Positions 27,997-36,508 are shown, numbered from the stretch's first letter. The stretch: 64,000 nucleotides of DNA from Maratus speciosus (GCA_963932465.1 OZ010790.1:345861087-345925086), one strand, 5' to 3'. Made by a program: numbers and translations. Notes: generated by a model not told the origin, from the sequence alone.

Positions 27997-28160
27997 CTTT
28001 TTTTACAATAGTTATTTCACGTTAAATAAATAAACTATGATTTAATACTTTAACTTATGTTATTTTTTCAGGTATTCAGTGCAACGTTGCAAGTTACGTG
28101 TCAGTTTCTACTATTGCTCTTTTGTTTGCAGCAGTCATGTATTATTTGCAGAAGCAATGA
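4703..28160 (+). CDS. Multi-exon gene for a small eight-cysteine secreted or membrane-anchored protein (spliced span)
   Basis: I do not recognise this protein. Six exons join without a stop: 4703-4854, 15721-15817, 18633-18671, 21587-21661, 26385-26435, 28072-28160. Junction phases are 0, 1, 1, 1, 1. Four donors read GTAAGT and the fifth GTTTGT; every acceptor ends in AG, most after a pyrimidine run. The product is about 166 residues after an unseen 5' exon. It has eight cysteines, one N-glycosylation sequon (NQT, near residue 10) and a final hydrophobic stretch (VSVSTIALLFAAVMYYL) followed by QKQ and stop. This suggests an extracellular disulfide-rich domain tethered by a GPI signal or a C-terminal membrane helix. 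The introns (1.6 to 10.9 kb) are filled with transposons. The upstream signal-peptide exon may lie before the window. Seen: exons, phases and stop. Inferred: gene status and location of the product. Confidence 0.68.
5229..6419. mobile_element. Pogo-like element, 1.19 kb
   Basis: Inverted termini CAGTAAATTCTGTCTAAGG and the complement of CCTTAGAAAGAGTTTACTG, flanked by TA. Subterminal motifs (AAGCCGGAATCT, AACGTGGAAAATTT, GTCTACCACGGAAAATTT) repeat near both ends. An open stretch at 5783-6007 (74 codons) is not recognisable as a transposase. It lies in the intron between exons A and B. Confidence 0.65.
6920..7018. repeat. Minisatellite, ~20-bp units of GATATATTRTTATAAA
   Basis: Five or so imperfect copies of AAAGAGATATATTGTTATA with drift between them. 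Simple tandem expansion. Confidence 0.7.
7647..8866. mobile_element. Non-autonomous hAT-type element with GC-rich ends
   Basis: The ends TAGAGATCTGCACGGG and CCCGTGCAGACCTCTA are inverted repeats, and GCTGAAAT occurs directly on both sides (7639-7646 and 8867-8874), a perfect 8-bp target duplication as in hAT elements. Subterminal regions (about 7660-7890 and 8600-8850) are arrays of CGGGCCGGGC motifs, a sharp GC island in AT-rich DNA; the middle is AT-rich. No transposase is visible in 1220 bp. Confidence 0.85.
9200..9418. other. Left flank of the satellite region with a short inverted repeat
   Basis: TAGCTTTCTTTACAAAAAGCTA at about 9297-9320 is an imperfect inverted repeat, similar in layout to the start of the element at 11519. 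It may be the 5' end of the element that carries the 325-bp array. A 85-codon open stretch here runs into the (TA)n tract and is not a gene. Confidence 0.35.
9419..9494. repeat. (TA)n microsatellite
   Basis: About 75 bases of TA dinucleotides with one interruption (TCAA). Confidence 0.95.
9500..11290 (+). repeat. Satellite-like array, six ~320-340-bp units
   Basis: The motif CGACCGAGTTCGTTGGCCA recurs near 9578, 9908, 10227, 10559, 10897 and 11216, each followed by CCGCCATTTTG and AAAATGGCGGCCATTTAAA, and preceded by TATGAACCGATTTGGATGTA. Units diverge progressively towards the right. The CGCCATTTTG/CAAAATGGCG pair is a local inverted repeat in every unit. No gene is seen in it. Confidence 0.85.
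11519..12638 (+). mobile_element. Helitron-like element with ~143-bp tandem core
   Basis: Starts CTTTCTTCTGTCTTTAC with a nearby inverted AAGAAGAAAG, and ends with the hairpin CGGAT-TGGCAC-ATCCG then ACTAG followed by T, the expected 3' structure of Helitron or Helentron relatives. The core (about 11690-12380) has five units carrying TATATCGCCCAACRGRTGGCG and CTCTATCTCAAGAA. The same element lies reversed at 60991-61908. Confidence 0.6.
12640..13200. other. AT-rich unassigned sequence ahead of a Helitron-type 3' end
   Basis: Probably the body of a non-autonomous element ending at 13260. No open frame or inverted end was found to mark its start. Confidence 0.3.
13205..13260 (+). mobile_element. 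Helitron-type 3' terminus
   Basis: GGGGTTGGCGGGCGTAGC, then CAGGAGGTAAAGCCCC and CTAG followed by T. This matches the ends at 3430-3498 and (reversed) 58630-58690. The 5' end of this copy is not identified. Confidence 0.55.
13413..13792. mobile_element. Fold-back MITE with ~135-bp arms
   Basis: AATTCATCAGACATACAAG through CCCCTTATCAGTGCAATAA on the left reappears reversed on the right (TTGCACTGATGAGGGGC through CTTGTATGTCTGATGAATT). The arms are nearly perfect and separated by about 110 bp, so the DNA or an intronic transcript could form a long hairpin. Confidence 0.75.
13955..15098. mobile_element. Inverted-repeat pair enclosing a second element
   Basis: TTTTAATTGCTAAATGGCG with its neighbours at 13955-14014 is inverted at 15038-15098. 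Between them is a different element with its own termini (14200-15038), whose right end directly touches the right outer arm. Nested insertion is the simplest reading. Confidence 0.55.
14200..15038. mobile_element. DNA transposon remnant with GGTGCCC termini
   Basis: GGGTACAGTGCCCC at the left and GGGCACCTTACTCTACC at the right are imperfect inverted ends flanked by TA. The internal phrase ACGAAATTRGGACC recurs. A 60-codon - strand open stretch (14233-14415) is not recognisable. Confidence 0.45.
15100..15720. other. AT-rich intron sequence upstream of exon B
   Basis: No terminal repeats, open frames or RNA features seen. Confidence 0.4.
15721..15817 (+). CDS. Exon B of the eight-cysteine protein gene
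   Basis: 97 bases, phase 0 in and phase 1 out, between TTCCACAG and GTAAGT. It encodes FKPQDGASIRVCFTRSYS and continues to NENCKDSTG, with two cysteines. It follows exon A across a 10.9-kb intron holding pogo, hAT, satellite and fold-back elements. The alternating polar and hydrophobic residues suggest beta strands, but no family signature is visible. Confidence 0.68.
16921..17546. mobile_element. Fold-back element with TTAA ends and ~220-bp arms
   Basis: TTAAGGGGACTTTCTACATT at the left and AATGTAGAAGGTGCCCTTAA at the right, with arms that continue through CTACTCTAAGTTATAAAC and TTGAACATATTTG. TTAA at both outer edges suggests a TTAA-targeting superfamily such as piggyBac or Kolobok, though the GGG start is not the usual piggyBac CCC. 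The centre is about 180 bp. Located in the intron between B and C. Confidence 0.7.
17641..18028. mobile_element. MITE with GAACCAGAGTGGAC inverted ends
   Basis: ATGAGGTGTTGAGAACCAGAG at the left is matched by the complement of CTCTGGTTCCAAACGCCTCA at the right. The 388-bp interior holds a 60-codon open stretch (17791-17973) with no recognisable domain. Confidence 0.5.
18149..18264 (+). repeat. Two-copy ~58-bp direct repeat
   Basis: TCCATGAAATTTGCTATC to ACAATAAAACT is present twice back to back with three or four differences. Confidence 0.85.
18252..18478. mobile_element. Short pogo-like MITE
   Basis: CAATAAAACTTGTAAAAAC at the left and GTTTTTACAGGTTTTACTG at the right, flanked by TA. ATTCCTGCGGNYGGAATCATC and GTTCCGTTAA are repeated inside. 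227 bp. Confidence 0.65.
18633..18671 (+). CDS. Exon C of the eight-cysteine protein gene (39 bases)
   Basis: A microexon of 13 codons, phase 1 in and out, between GTGTTGCAG and GTAAGT. It encodes (G)GEIDFYTSNPCY with one cysteine. As a symmetric phase 1-1 exon it could be skipped without a frame change. Its shortness makes it weak alone; support comes from frame agreement with B and D. Confidence 0.6.
19611..20001. mobile_element. Pogo-like MITE
   Basis: CAGTAGAACCTCGCTACTCC at the left and AGATTAGCAGAGTTTTACTG at the right are imperfect inverted ends. TA follows the right end; the left flank is TG. 391 bp, no coding. Confidence 0.6.
20980..21507 (+). repeat. Repeat ending in GACAGACAGACAC and an (AAT)n tail
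   Basis: The order GTGACAGACAGACACAGG, TGATCTTATAATAGTTCCG, ACGAAACCCTAATAATAAT resembles a widespread arthropod repeat whose 3' end is a trinucleotide tail. The tail suggests a retroposon or Helitron-like end. Boundaries on the left are uncertain; a G-tract lies at about 21174-21183. Confidence 0.4.
21587..21661 (+). CDS. Exon D of the eight-cysteine protein gene
   Basis: 25 codons, phase 1-1, between a T-rich acceptor (CTTTTTAG) and GTAAGT. It encodes (K)RTIFNCNPFYFSVEAKK and ends TATCQ, contributing two cysteines. Symmetric in phase like exons C and E. Confidence 0.62.
21863..22670. mobile_element. Harbinger-like MITE, copy 1, TTA target duplication
   Basis: GGGTCTGTGCATATATAACG and the complement of CGTTATATAAGTATAGCCCC are inverted ends, flanked on both sides by TTA (21860-21862, 22671-22673). 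A 3-bp TWA duplication with GGG-type ends fits PIF/Harbinger. Subterminal GATATCGTAAG-GGGGAGAG motifs are repeated at both sides. A related copy is at 32231-33285. Confidence 0.7.
22680..24820. other. Intron sequence between exons D and E
   Basis: AT-rich with poly-T (24449-24475) and poly-A (24652-24683) tracts and a GTATAC-rich patch at about 23150-23280 where AGGGTATAC-type phrases recur. No complete element boundaries or convincing exons. Confidence 0.4.
24827..26314. mobile_element. ACTAGCTGACCCG-type repeat, copy 1
   Basis: Begins ACTAGCTGACCCGCCTGGCG and ends TTTTATTAGTAAAGATA. The same kind of start (ACTAGCAAACCCCGCGG) and end (ATAATATTAGTATAGAT) bounds 55166-57460. Elements of this design are common in arthropods; I do not assign a class. 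It contains GACACACAGAGCG near its end and no coding. Confidence 0.45.
26385..26435 (+). CDS. Exon E of the eight-cysteine protein gene
   Basis: 17 codons, phase 1-1, encoding (S)LRCTTPHDVQFHFEHE with one cysteine. The acceptor is TTCTATTCATAG; the donor GTTTGT is weaker than the others in this gene. It lies just after the end of the mobile element at 24827-26314, in sequence that does not look repetitive. Confidence 0.58.
26974..27110. mobile_element. One end of a pogo-like element
   Basis: TACAGTGGGTGATCGGTTAAC, then the inverted motif GTTCGTTAACCGATCA, resembles the other pogo-type termini here. The opposite end was not found, so it is partial. Confidence 0.4.
27542..27592. repeat. (AAAT)n microsatellite
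   Basis: Runs of AAAT/AATA. A (TA)n tract at about 27957-27992 is a separate simple repeat. Confidence 0.85.
28072..28160 (+). CDS. Terminal exon F: hydrophobic C-terminus and stop
   Basis: After TTTTTTCAG the exon encodes (G)IQCNVASYVSVSTIALL, continues FAAVMYYLQKQ and ends in TGA at 28158-28160. The roughly 17-residue hydrophobic run near the C-terminus fits a GPI-attachment signal (a small-residue omega site such as N, A or S lies just upstream) or a membrane helix with a three-residue tail. It carries the eighth cysteine. AATAAA signals follow at 28338 and 28392, consistent with a 3' UTR of about 200-260 bases. Confidence 0.7.
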
Positions 28161-28337
28161 AGATATTGTCTGTATTGTTGTTTTAGATTCTTTCATCTGG
28201 TGTCAAAAGGCAGTTAAAATGTGAAACTATTTTTTGCTATTCTGTAATTCATCATCATGAAGTTTCATTATTTGTACAGTTGAATAATAATCATTAGATT
28301 TTTAAATCAGAACACTGATTAAAAGCTGCATAAATCA

Positions 28338-28397
28338 AATAAATCTTTTTCCATGTATCATTATTTTGTATTTCGTATTGTGTTTGATGTTAATAAA
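28338..28397 (+). promoter_or_regulatory. Polyadenylation signals of the eight-cysteine gene
   Basis: Two AATAAA hexamers (28338-28343 and 28392-28397) lie 178 and 232 bases after the stop codon. Such hexamers are common by chance in AT-rich DNA, but the position fits a short 3' UTR. Confidence 0.45.
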
Positions 28398-28675
28398 GAT
28401 TTTTTAAAAAATATATAAGCATAAATATATGTACATGTTTTTACACGTAAGGTGTTTGTAACACTTTCTAGAATTTAAAAGGTGTATGGTGCCACTCCAC
28501 TCCTTTAGATTAGAATTTTTTTAGATTGTAATCGCAGAATTATTAACCGCCTTATTTAATCGGAGAAACATATTACAAATTCTGCTATTACATAAAGCGA
28601 AAAATTATGTTAAAAAATTACGGTAGAACTATGTATACGTACTCTAAACACGTTACAAAATATATATATTTATAT

Positions 28676-28802
28676 GAGGATGCGAGTTTCAAAACTCGCC
28701 TTATGCAGAAAATGAAATTTTGGGAAATCGCGAAAAACCCCTGACTGCGTCCATTGGTTTTCATTGTAAACCAAGGTTTTACAATGGTAGAAATACAGGA
28801 TA

Positions 28803-28842
<40 letters not shown>

Positions 28843-28951
28843 AGACTGTTGTATTTTATCGGTGCAGGCTTACCAATAGAATAGATTGATAGATTGACAG
28901 AGAAAACACGATTTTTTCAATTTTGAATAAGGCAAGTTTTGAAACGCATGT

Positions 28952-28955
<4 letters not shown>
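28676..28955. mobile_element. Short MITE with 30-bp inverted ends
   Basis: GAGGATGCGAGTTTCAAAAC-TCGCCTTAT at the left, reversed as ATAAGGCAAGTTTTGAAACG-CATGTCCTC at the right. A T33 tract lies inside (about 28808-28840) and a (CA)n(TA)n run directly follows the right end. Confidence 0.65.

Positions 28956-29006
<51 letters not shown>
28955..29006. repeat. (CA)n-(TA)n microsatellite
   Basis: About 19 CA repeats followed by TA repeats. Confidence 0.95.
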
Positions 29007-29009
29007 CCC

Positions 29010-29987
29010 ATATTTTGGATATTTTAACGAAAAGTTCTGGTGTCATTTAATTTTATGCTCTATACATTTACTTTAAAAATAAATAAAAATGCTCGAATAC
29101 AAATGAAAGTTATTTGTAAAAGAAAAGACACAGTACGTGTTAAGAATAAAGCAAAGAAATTGCAAGGGCTATATAATGAATAAAGAGGCTTTGAATTACA
29201 TAGATTAAAAAATTAGTTTGTTTTTTTAATGTAACACGTCTAAACATTTATACATTTAAACCTGCTTAAATGGAATCGTAAAGGACTGGAAGAAACTTCC
29301 GTTAAGGCCGACTTAGCTTCCGTTTAAGGCAAGTTTTGGCCTTAACGGGTACACAGCATGTTAAAATTGCATTTCGTAATTTAAACAGCTTTCTTTTAAA
29401 ATATAAAATATGTTAATCATACCTCAATTAGTGAAAGAGAAATAGCCTTAATTTGTAAACTGAAATTCTCTTCAATTAGAATCTGACTCCAGAATATAAT
29501 GGGACTTACCATACATCTATTATAGAGCATTAATTAAACACAAATATTTCCTAAAATGCGAATTCAAGAGTTATATCAGCAGATTATAAATCTAATGGAT
29601 GAAAACTTAATTTTAAAGTTAAATTTCCTTTCTAATTTTTGAAATACTTTCTAAAGGAAAATTGAGTGAAGTCTTTGTTGCCTTGTCACACTTTTATTGA
29701 AAGTTAATTTGCTAAAATGGTATCAATTTTAACAGATATAAAAGAATATTATTCATTAAGTTTTTTGTATGCAAAATACACCATTTAACATAAATTTTAG
29801 ATGCAATGCTCATGCATAATCACTTTTTTTTTTGGGGGGGGGAGGGGTCCCCCATATCTGGCACGTCCCTTTAGTACTCCATTTTAAACTACATTTAGGC
29901 GTATTGTTAATTAACTAATAAAACACCCCTCACAGTTAGGCTTCAGAATATTTTGCTTCTTACTTTGCAACCAGCTAACAAAAAGAG

Positions 29988-30018
<31 letters not shown>

Positions 30019-30125
30019 GTTCAATGCAATAGAATTTCGTCCCATTCCATCATATCATTGCCTAGCAACTTAACTCAATCACCATTAGATCAAAGCATTT
30101 GTTTCCTCCATTTAATAATTCTAAA
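29010..30125. other. Intergenic AT-rich sequence
   Basis: A single pogo-like patch (29258-29345, with CCTGCTTAAATGG and CTTCCGTTAAGGC), a G-tract (29833-29842) and an A27 run (29989-30015). No gene seen. Confidence 0.4.
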
Positions 30126-30129
30126 ATTT

Positions 30130-30978
30130 TCTCTCTATTCTAAAAAAAAGTAACTACCGCTGTCACCGCCGCCGCCGGTTTTGATTTTTTTGTGACCGGA
30201 GGCCTTTCTTCGTTAATATTAACAAAAATAATGCATACAAAAATATGAAAATCGGTGGTTTTATACAGAAATGTTTGATAAACACGCTGATGCAGACAGT
30301 TTTCAAATCGAAGAATTATTTTAAGAGTTATTTAATGTTAAAGTTGGACAAAACCGTTCTACTAAAAAAGTTTTATAGCAGCAAAAACTATACATGGCAG
30401 TGTAATCATTTTTAGATCATTTTATGCGTTAGAATTTGCCAGAGTGCAGATTGCATTAATTTTTTTTATTTTGACTCATTTTTTCAGGTTTTATTTCTAT
30501 TTTAAATTCAAATTTTCAGCATTTCTAGAGATATTTTTTACAAATTTCAGAAAATTGTACTAATTTAAACTGTTGCCAACTGTATAAAAAGCGCAAGCAA
30601 TAATGTTTGCTTCAAATTAAAAATTTATTTACACGTGACTATTATAAACAGGAAAAAACTTTCAAATTAGAATTAAATAATTACGTATAAAAAGCAGGAA
30701 CTTATTAAAAATTACGTCATAAAAAGTATACACGTGAATTTTAAAAGAGAAAGGATATTGTAAAATAATAAATTCATTAACATGCGTTAGAAGTCTTAGG
30801 AGAAATTACGTCATACTTACGTCACATTATAGTTATTACATAAAATGAACACAAAATAATATTGCAAAAAAGTTTAAATTTAGAAATTGCGCTAGACATT
30901 TATTTGATATTTTGAGAATTAATTTAAAATGTCTCATTTAAAAGAACTTTCTTTTCGCTTTGTTAAAAAATACCAACG
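30130..30978 (+). mobile_element. Helitron-like element, copy 2 (3' truncated)
   Basis: Starts TCTCTCTATTCTAAA and parallels 1394-2770, including the GTCACCGCCGCC and GTGACCGGAGG hairpin and the CACGTGA motifs. It lacks the mariner insertion of copy 1, giving an empty site at about 30216. The homology stops where the MITE at 30979 begins. Confidence 0.6.
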
Positions 30979-31699
30979 ACCATTTGGAAAATGATTAGCT
31001 ATAAAAATTTGCACGGAGTTGATCATACATTACGTGCGCCATGAATTAAACATTAATAGCGTTATTACACGTAAAAATTCCAATCGACAAAAATCGCCTG
31101 CGACTCGTATTTGGTGTGAAATATTTATATGTATTCATTCCTGTCCTATTTATCTTTTTTTTACTTTAATTGGCTTATTCCATTTTTCTTTTGCACGTGA
31201 AAATCTTACAAATTAAAATTAACTCTTTGGCAGAAATTGTTATTCATTTTCTTTCATTTTCATTAGTTATTATCCACCTGAAACTTACGTTTTATCCAAG
31301 CATTTCATTGGCTGTTCGGCAAAAGGTTTTTCCATAGTCAGATTTCCAAGAAATCTGACTACCAATTTTAAATGAAATTTCATTCTTAAACTTCTAAACA
31401 TCCGACAATATTACTTTTTACACCGTCGGATAGAGAAAAAAATGTACTTTTAAATGCAATTAGTTTGAAAGCTGTATCTCAATTTATTTCTGAGTTATTA
31501 ATTTTTTTGTAATTTTTATTACTTTTTTGTCATAGTGAAAACAGAAGGTATCCATCTCTGTTGAAAGCAACGGGAAATACATATTACTGTATAGACCAAT
31601 CAGGAAACGAGTAAAATGCAGATTAAACCAATAAAAACCTTCAGATATGCTTTTGATTTCCTACCCTGACGAGAACAATAAACATTTTTCCAAATTGTT
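30979..31699. mobile_element. MITE family 2, copy 1
   Basis: ACCATTTGGAAAATG at the left and CATTTTTCCAAATTGTTA at the right are inverted. Interior landmarks CGGAGTTGATCATACATTACG, ATTAAACATTAATAG and TATCCATCT recur at 37937-38534 and 54496-55069. Confidence 0.6.
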
Positions 31700-32225
31700 A
31701 AAAAAAAAAAATACTCAAGAAAAAACTTTATTTACTGATTTTCAAGTTACTGAAATTTGTACAAATACCTGGTAAATATTGTGAGCCAACTATGTTCATA
31801 AATTAAATTGAGATATAATAGTTTTAAAAACATTGGCGTTTAAAACACATGTGGAACACTTTCACTTTTCGAAACTCTGAAAGTAAAAGTATTCTACCAC
31901 CACCAACAACAACAACAAAAATAAAATAAATAAACCCTGCAAACAAAATAAAAAAAGTAAAAACGATTTTAGCTATCCAATTAAAAAATAAATAAATAAA
32001 TACGGAAAATTCAAATGAATATTAAAAAAAAAAAAATCCCATAGTATTAATATTAGCGAGCGGGTGTTTTTGCTTGAGTGAACTAGTGGAATATTCTTTC
32101 AAACTATCTGCGATTGCCAAAGTGAATGAAATTTTTAATTCAACCTCAACAAAATTTTAGTGGAAATTCTCATTCTTTTTTGAGTACATAATTCCTAATA
32201 CATTTTGTGTCGTTTTAGTTTCAAG
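31700..32225. other. AT-rich sequence without recognised features
   Basis: Contains CAACAACAACAA and AATAAATAAATA simple repeats only. Confidence 0.4.
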
Positions 32226-32230
32226 ATAGA

Positions 32231-33285
32231 GCGGCTATGCATACATAACGTTATCACTTTAGGGAGGAGAGGAGGGGGTGGGGTTCTGCACATGATATCG
32301 TAAGATATCTCTAAGGGGAGAGGGAGATTTGTCTTTTGATATTGTTATCATTTTCGATCCAACCAAAATTTTCTCTTTTTATTTGCAATTTGTCCATTAC
32401 ATCAAAATAGTCTGTTATCTTTCTTTTAGTCTCTTTTCCATTTTTATGAAAAAGCAAAGTTATTATTAAAATCCTTAAATTATTATAAAAGTACGTAATT
32501 CAAAAACGTGGAATACCGCAAAATTTGGCATTCCTCTTCTTTTATCATATGTGTATGAATATATAATCCGCCATTCGAGAAACTACTTCCAAAGTATGTT
32601 TGAAATGACTCGCTGTGTATACTAGTAAAGAAAAGAGAAGAGAAAGAATGTTATCCACATGTTTCGCTAGTAAGAAGTTCTGCCTCCATGTAGGGCAAGT
32701 GCAATGAGACATTATTACTGTTGATGCATTATGTAACAAAAGCTATTATTAAATACTTTTAAATATTAGCTATTTTTTATCAAATGTTATTTGATATAAA
32801 GTTATTTGATATACATATTATAATAGTGATACTTTATTGTCATATCTTAATTTGAATCAACAAAGTATACGAATAATAAATGTATAATCATATCTGTTTC
32901 TGTATGTCATTGCAAACAGAAGGGAAAAAAAAAAGCAAAAATAAAAATAATTTTCAGACATTGAAAACGATATCATTAGGGAGGGGGGTGAGTGTCCAAA
33001 ATTTCCAAAAAGGTGATAGTTGCTGAGAGGTTCTGCTCTCGAAGCTGGTAGACGGGAGGTGCTGGGTTCGAACCCAATCGCGCACGTCGGCCTAACCGTT
33101 CGAAGTTTTCGTGGTTTCTTTGAACCTTAAGAAACCTTGCGTAAATACGGGTTAGGTTCCCTTAGAAAGATCCCCACGGAAGGTACTCCCACTAGGGCCT
33201 ATATCCCCCGTGCAGGTAATCGACCATCATAAATAACACCAACACCAAAAAGCTGATAACGTTATATATGCACAGTCCCTAGAGA
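32231..33285. mobile_element. Harbinger-like MITE, copy 2, interrupted by a SINE
   Basis: CTATGCATACATAACGTTAT at the left and ATAACGTTATATATGCACAG at the right match copy 1 at 21863-22670. The interior is split by a SINE at 33019-33244. The right end (CCCTAGAGA) was used as target by the element at 33286. The target duplication of this copy is not clean (possibly TAG). Confidence 0.6.
33019..33244 (+). mobile_element. tRNA-derived SINE, copy 1
   Basis: The head TGCTGAGAGGTTCTGCTCTC with GGTGCTGGGTTCGAACCC has the spacing of pol III A and B boxes (GGTTCGAACCC is a canonical B box). The tail carries GCGTAAATACGGGTTAGG. Flanked by 14-bp duplications, CCAAAAAGGTGATA (33005-33018) and CCAAAAAGCTGATA (33245-33258). 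Inserted in the Harbinger-like MITE. Confidence 0.75.
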
Positions 33286-36191
33286 CAAGGTTATTAGACA
33301 TATAAGGTTGGCTCGTAACTTTTCACCCAATCGGAGAGATCTCGCTTTGCTACGTCAGGCTACGTCACAAGAATCCACAATCAGAATCCATCCCATGCTA
33401 ATAGCGTTATGTACAGTTGAATTGTTATGTAATTTTAAGTGGAAAAAATTATTAATACTTTTTTTACACGTGGAAAGAAATAATAGACCTCAGTTTTAAA
33501 GAAAATTAATAAATTTTAAAATCTGTACAGTGACACGAGGGGGAAAAAAAAAGAGATAATACAGTTATAGCTGAACTATAATTCTTATTCTCTCTCTCAC
33601 TCTCTCTGTTATTTTGTTATTAATGTATATATTTTTTACTTATCAGTTGTCTATTTCTTATTTTTATATATATATATTTATTAAATTAGTAAAATAGTGG
33701 GTTGCAACTTGAATTCCTTTTATTAAAATGTACGTTTTAATATGGAATTTCTACAAATTAGAAAAACAAAATAATAGTTTCTCAGAATTACGTTTATAAA
33801 AACTAATAAGTTTTAAAATCCTTTTTAGTTGTAAAAAACATTAAAAATACTTACAACATATGCAATTATTATTCTTTTAAAGCAGATTAGTAAAGTACAA
33901 AGTCAAAAATTCGCAATCCTCCGGAACTTGTCGATTGGACTTTTCCGAATTTTGAATCATTTGTATAATAAAAAAAAAAAAAAAAAAAAAAAAAAATTAA
34001 AATTTTATCCATTTTTACCGGCGAATTATTTACGTATTACAAAGCATTTGAATACTAAAAAGAAAACAATTAATTAATTAAAAGAAAATAAATTAAAATA
34101 ATGCTAAAGCAGATATTTTAATTGCGGAATATATCTTTTTTAAAAGGTAAAAAAACTTCATCACAATTATAGATTTTTTTTTATGTAGTTTTTAATGTTT
34201 TTATGAATTTTGCCAAACATTTTTTACATTACTAATAGGAATCTGATTACAATATTCTAATTCAGTATAATAAATGTTGACCTCTTTTCAGTGAAGTTTA
34301 TTTTGAAATCATACATCGACTTTTCAATGTTTCGCATTTTTTAAAGCGATTTTAAGAGGGTTTTTTTTTTTTTTTTTTTACGTTTCACGGCGACTTTTTG
34401 ACTTTCGTAAAGCTAATTCGATTTCAAAGTTTTAGCCTAATTAATATATGATAAACTTCTTACCCCATGATTAGTGATTTTTTAGGGATTTTCAATGCGA
34501 TATTTTGCGATTCGGGAAAGCATTCTGGTTGCAATGTTTTAGACAATACATTTAGCTACAATAAATTTTGTTATTTGCGATTTTTAAATTTTTAGCCTTT
34601 TTTTCCCCCTCGTGCGGCACTTTTCCCACATCATTAAAAGGAATCCCGTTTTAGACTTTCAGCTTAATATGGTAAATGTTGTTCTCTTTTTAATAATGTT
34701 TATTCGGAATTCGTACAGCGTTTCTTGAAAGTTTCGCGAATTTTTTATGCAGATTTTAGATTTTTGCGGCAATTTTTTGACATTCGTAAAATGAATTCAT
34801 TTTCAATCTTTTAGCCCAATATAATACATTTTGTCTTACACATTTTTTGAAATCTGGGAGATTTGCAATGCGATTTTTGGCGTTTCGAGGCAATTTTTGG
34901 GGCATTCGTGAAAGAATTCCAGTTACAATATTGTCCACTATAGTAAATTATATTCTCTTCGAACTTTAGACGCTTAAAGTTTTTTTCTTTCTTTCTTTCT
35001 TCACGTTTCGCGGCGATTTTTTCGCATTAGTAAAAGGAATTCGGTTTTAATCGTTTAGTTCCGTATTATAAATGGCCTCTTTTTAATAAAGTTTATTCAG
35101 AATTCATATAGTGATTTTTAATTTTTTAAGATTCTTTTTTTCGTGTTAGAGATTTTTTTGACATTCGTAAAAGAAATTCGGTTTCAAACTTTTAGCTTAA
35201 TATAAAAAATTTTAACCTCTGCGATTTTCGCAGTTTTAGCAGTTGTTTTATGCGATTATTTAGCGGTTTATTTTACGTTTCGCTAAAATAAAAACGCCAG
35301 TTACGGAAACGTCCAAATTTTGGAGAATTCGGGATTTCGGAAGTCCGGATTTGAGACTTTGTACTGTATATAAAACACATAGTACCTTCCTACAGGTCCC
35401 CCCCCCCCAAATATTGGCTGTTTCCAGAGGCTGATACAAAGGAGGGGGGGGGGGTGATAGAGGAGAAATTAGCCTCTCACAATAATTATTAACACAATCA
35501 ATTTCTTGTTAAACATTTAATATATCAATAATTAAAAAATAATAATATTTACAACATTTCAACTGTTCACATATTATTTACAATTATTTAAAGCATTCGA
35601 TTTTATATAATAAAGAAAATACTATTGAAAAAGGAAACAACTAGTTATTAAAAAGGAAAATAGTTTTTGACTCTCTTTTTTTTTTTTTTTTTTTTTTTTT
35701 TTGGCTACACAATCCTTATTGCTAAATTTTAATTTTCTTTTTATTGATTTCATCTCTTTTGACTTAGCATTTAAATATTTTACGCGGATAAAAATTCGTA
35801 ATTTAGAAAAAGAAGATAACTTATTGTCGATATTTAGATTGCATGTTTTTGATGATATATATTCAACAGGTTTTTTTTTTTAAATATCTTTCTTTTCATT
35901 GAATGTATCTTCATGAAATGAAATAAAATAATTTTCCATAATAGAAATGTTTAGCTGATATTATTGAAGACCACATCATACACGTTAAAAGAGAGCTTTA
36001 AATTCATGTCTTTGTGTATTTGTCTTCAAATCTAAAAAAAAAAATGTTTCGTACGAACAAGCAAAAACAAAGCAAAGATGGGTTACGGCAGGGGTTCCTG
36101 GATTCTTGTGACGTCTGATCCTACATAGCAACGGCAGTGGGCGGGACGGCGTCCTTAGTGACGAGCCAACCTTATATGTCTAATAACCTTG
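33286..36191. mobile_element. 2.9-kb DNA transposon remnant with 9-bp target duplication
   Basis: The ends CAAGGTTATTAGACATATA and TATATGTCTAATAACCTTG are inverted over about 32 bp, continuing through AGGTTGGCTCGT. CCCTAGAGA is directly repeated at 33277-33285 and 36192-36200. Nine bases suggests a Mutator-like element; 8-bp hAT with one chance match is the alternative. A pogo-like element occupies its centre. No transposase seen. Confidence 0.7.
33893..35366. mobile_element. Pogo-like element with internal ~180-bp tandem units
   Basis: AAGTACAAAGTCAAAAATTCG at the left and the complement of CCGGATTTGAGACTTTGTACTG at the right, flanked by TA. The interior repeats a unit with CATTCGTAAAAGAATTCGG, TTTTAGCTTAATATAA and TTTTGCGATTTTTAG about seven times, with heavy divergence. 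Contains a poly-A tract at about 33969-33996. Nested in 33286-36191. Confidence 0.6.
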
Positions 36192-36224
36192 CCCTAGAGA
36201 TGTGTTGATTCTAAACCAAATTGT

Positions 36225-36298
36225 TTAGTGCTGCCATCTTTAGTACGTAATTAGAACTTTACTTTGGTTCAGTGATAGTGCACTAGATGGCAGCACTA
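36225..36298. repeat. Short inverted repeat around GTGCTGCCATCT
   Basis: TTAGTGCTGCCATCT and AGATGGCAGCACTA bracket about 45 bp. Likely a tiny MITE or hairpin. Confidence 0.6.
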
Positions 36299-36508
36299 CA
36301 ATAATTGGAGCATCTGAGCTCAGCTGCTGCTCTTTTTCACTCCGCCTTTATCCTTGTTGAACTCTGTAATTGATTGTTCTCATTTTAATTAACTGTTACT
36401 ATATATATATATATTTTTTAATTCCTTTACGTTTACCTTTTATCTATGAATTAAAAATTCTAAGAAATTTACGCTATTGTCATAGTCATAGCTATTATTC
36501 ACCAGGTT

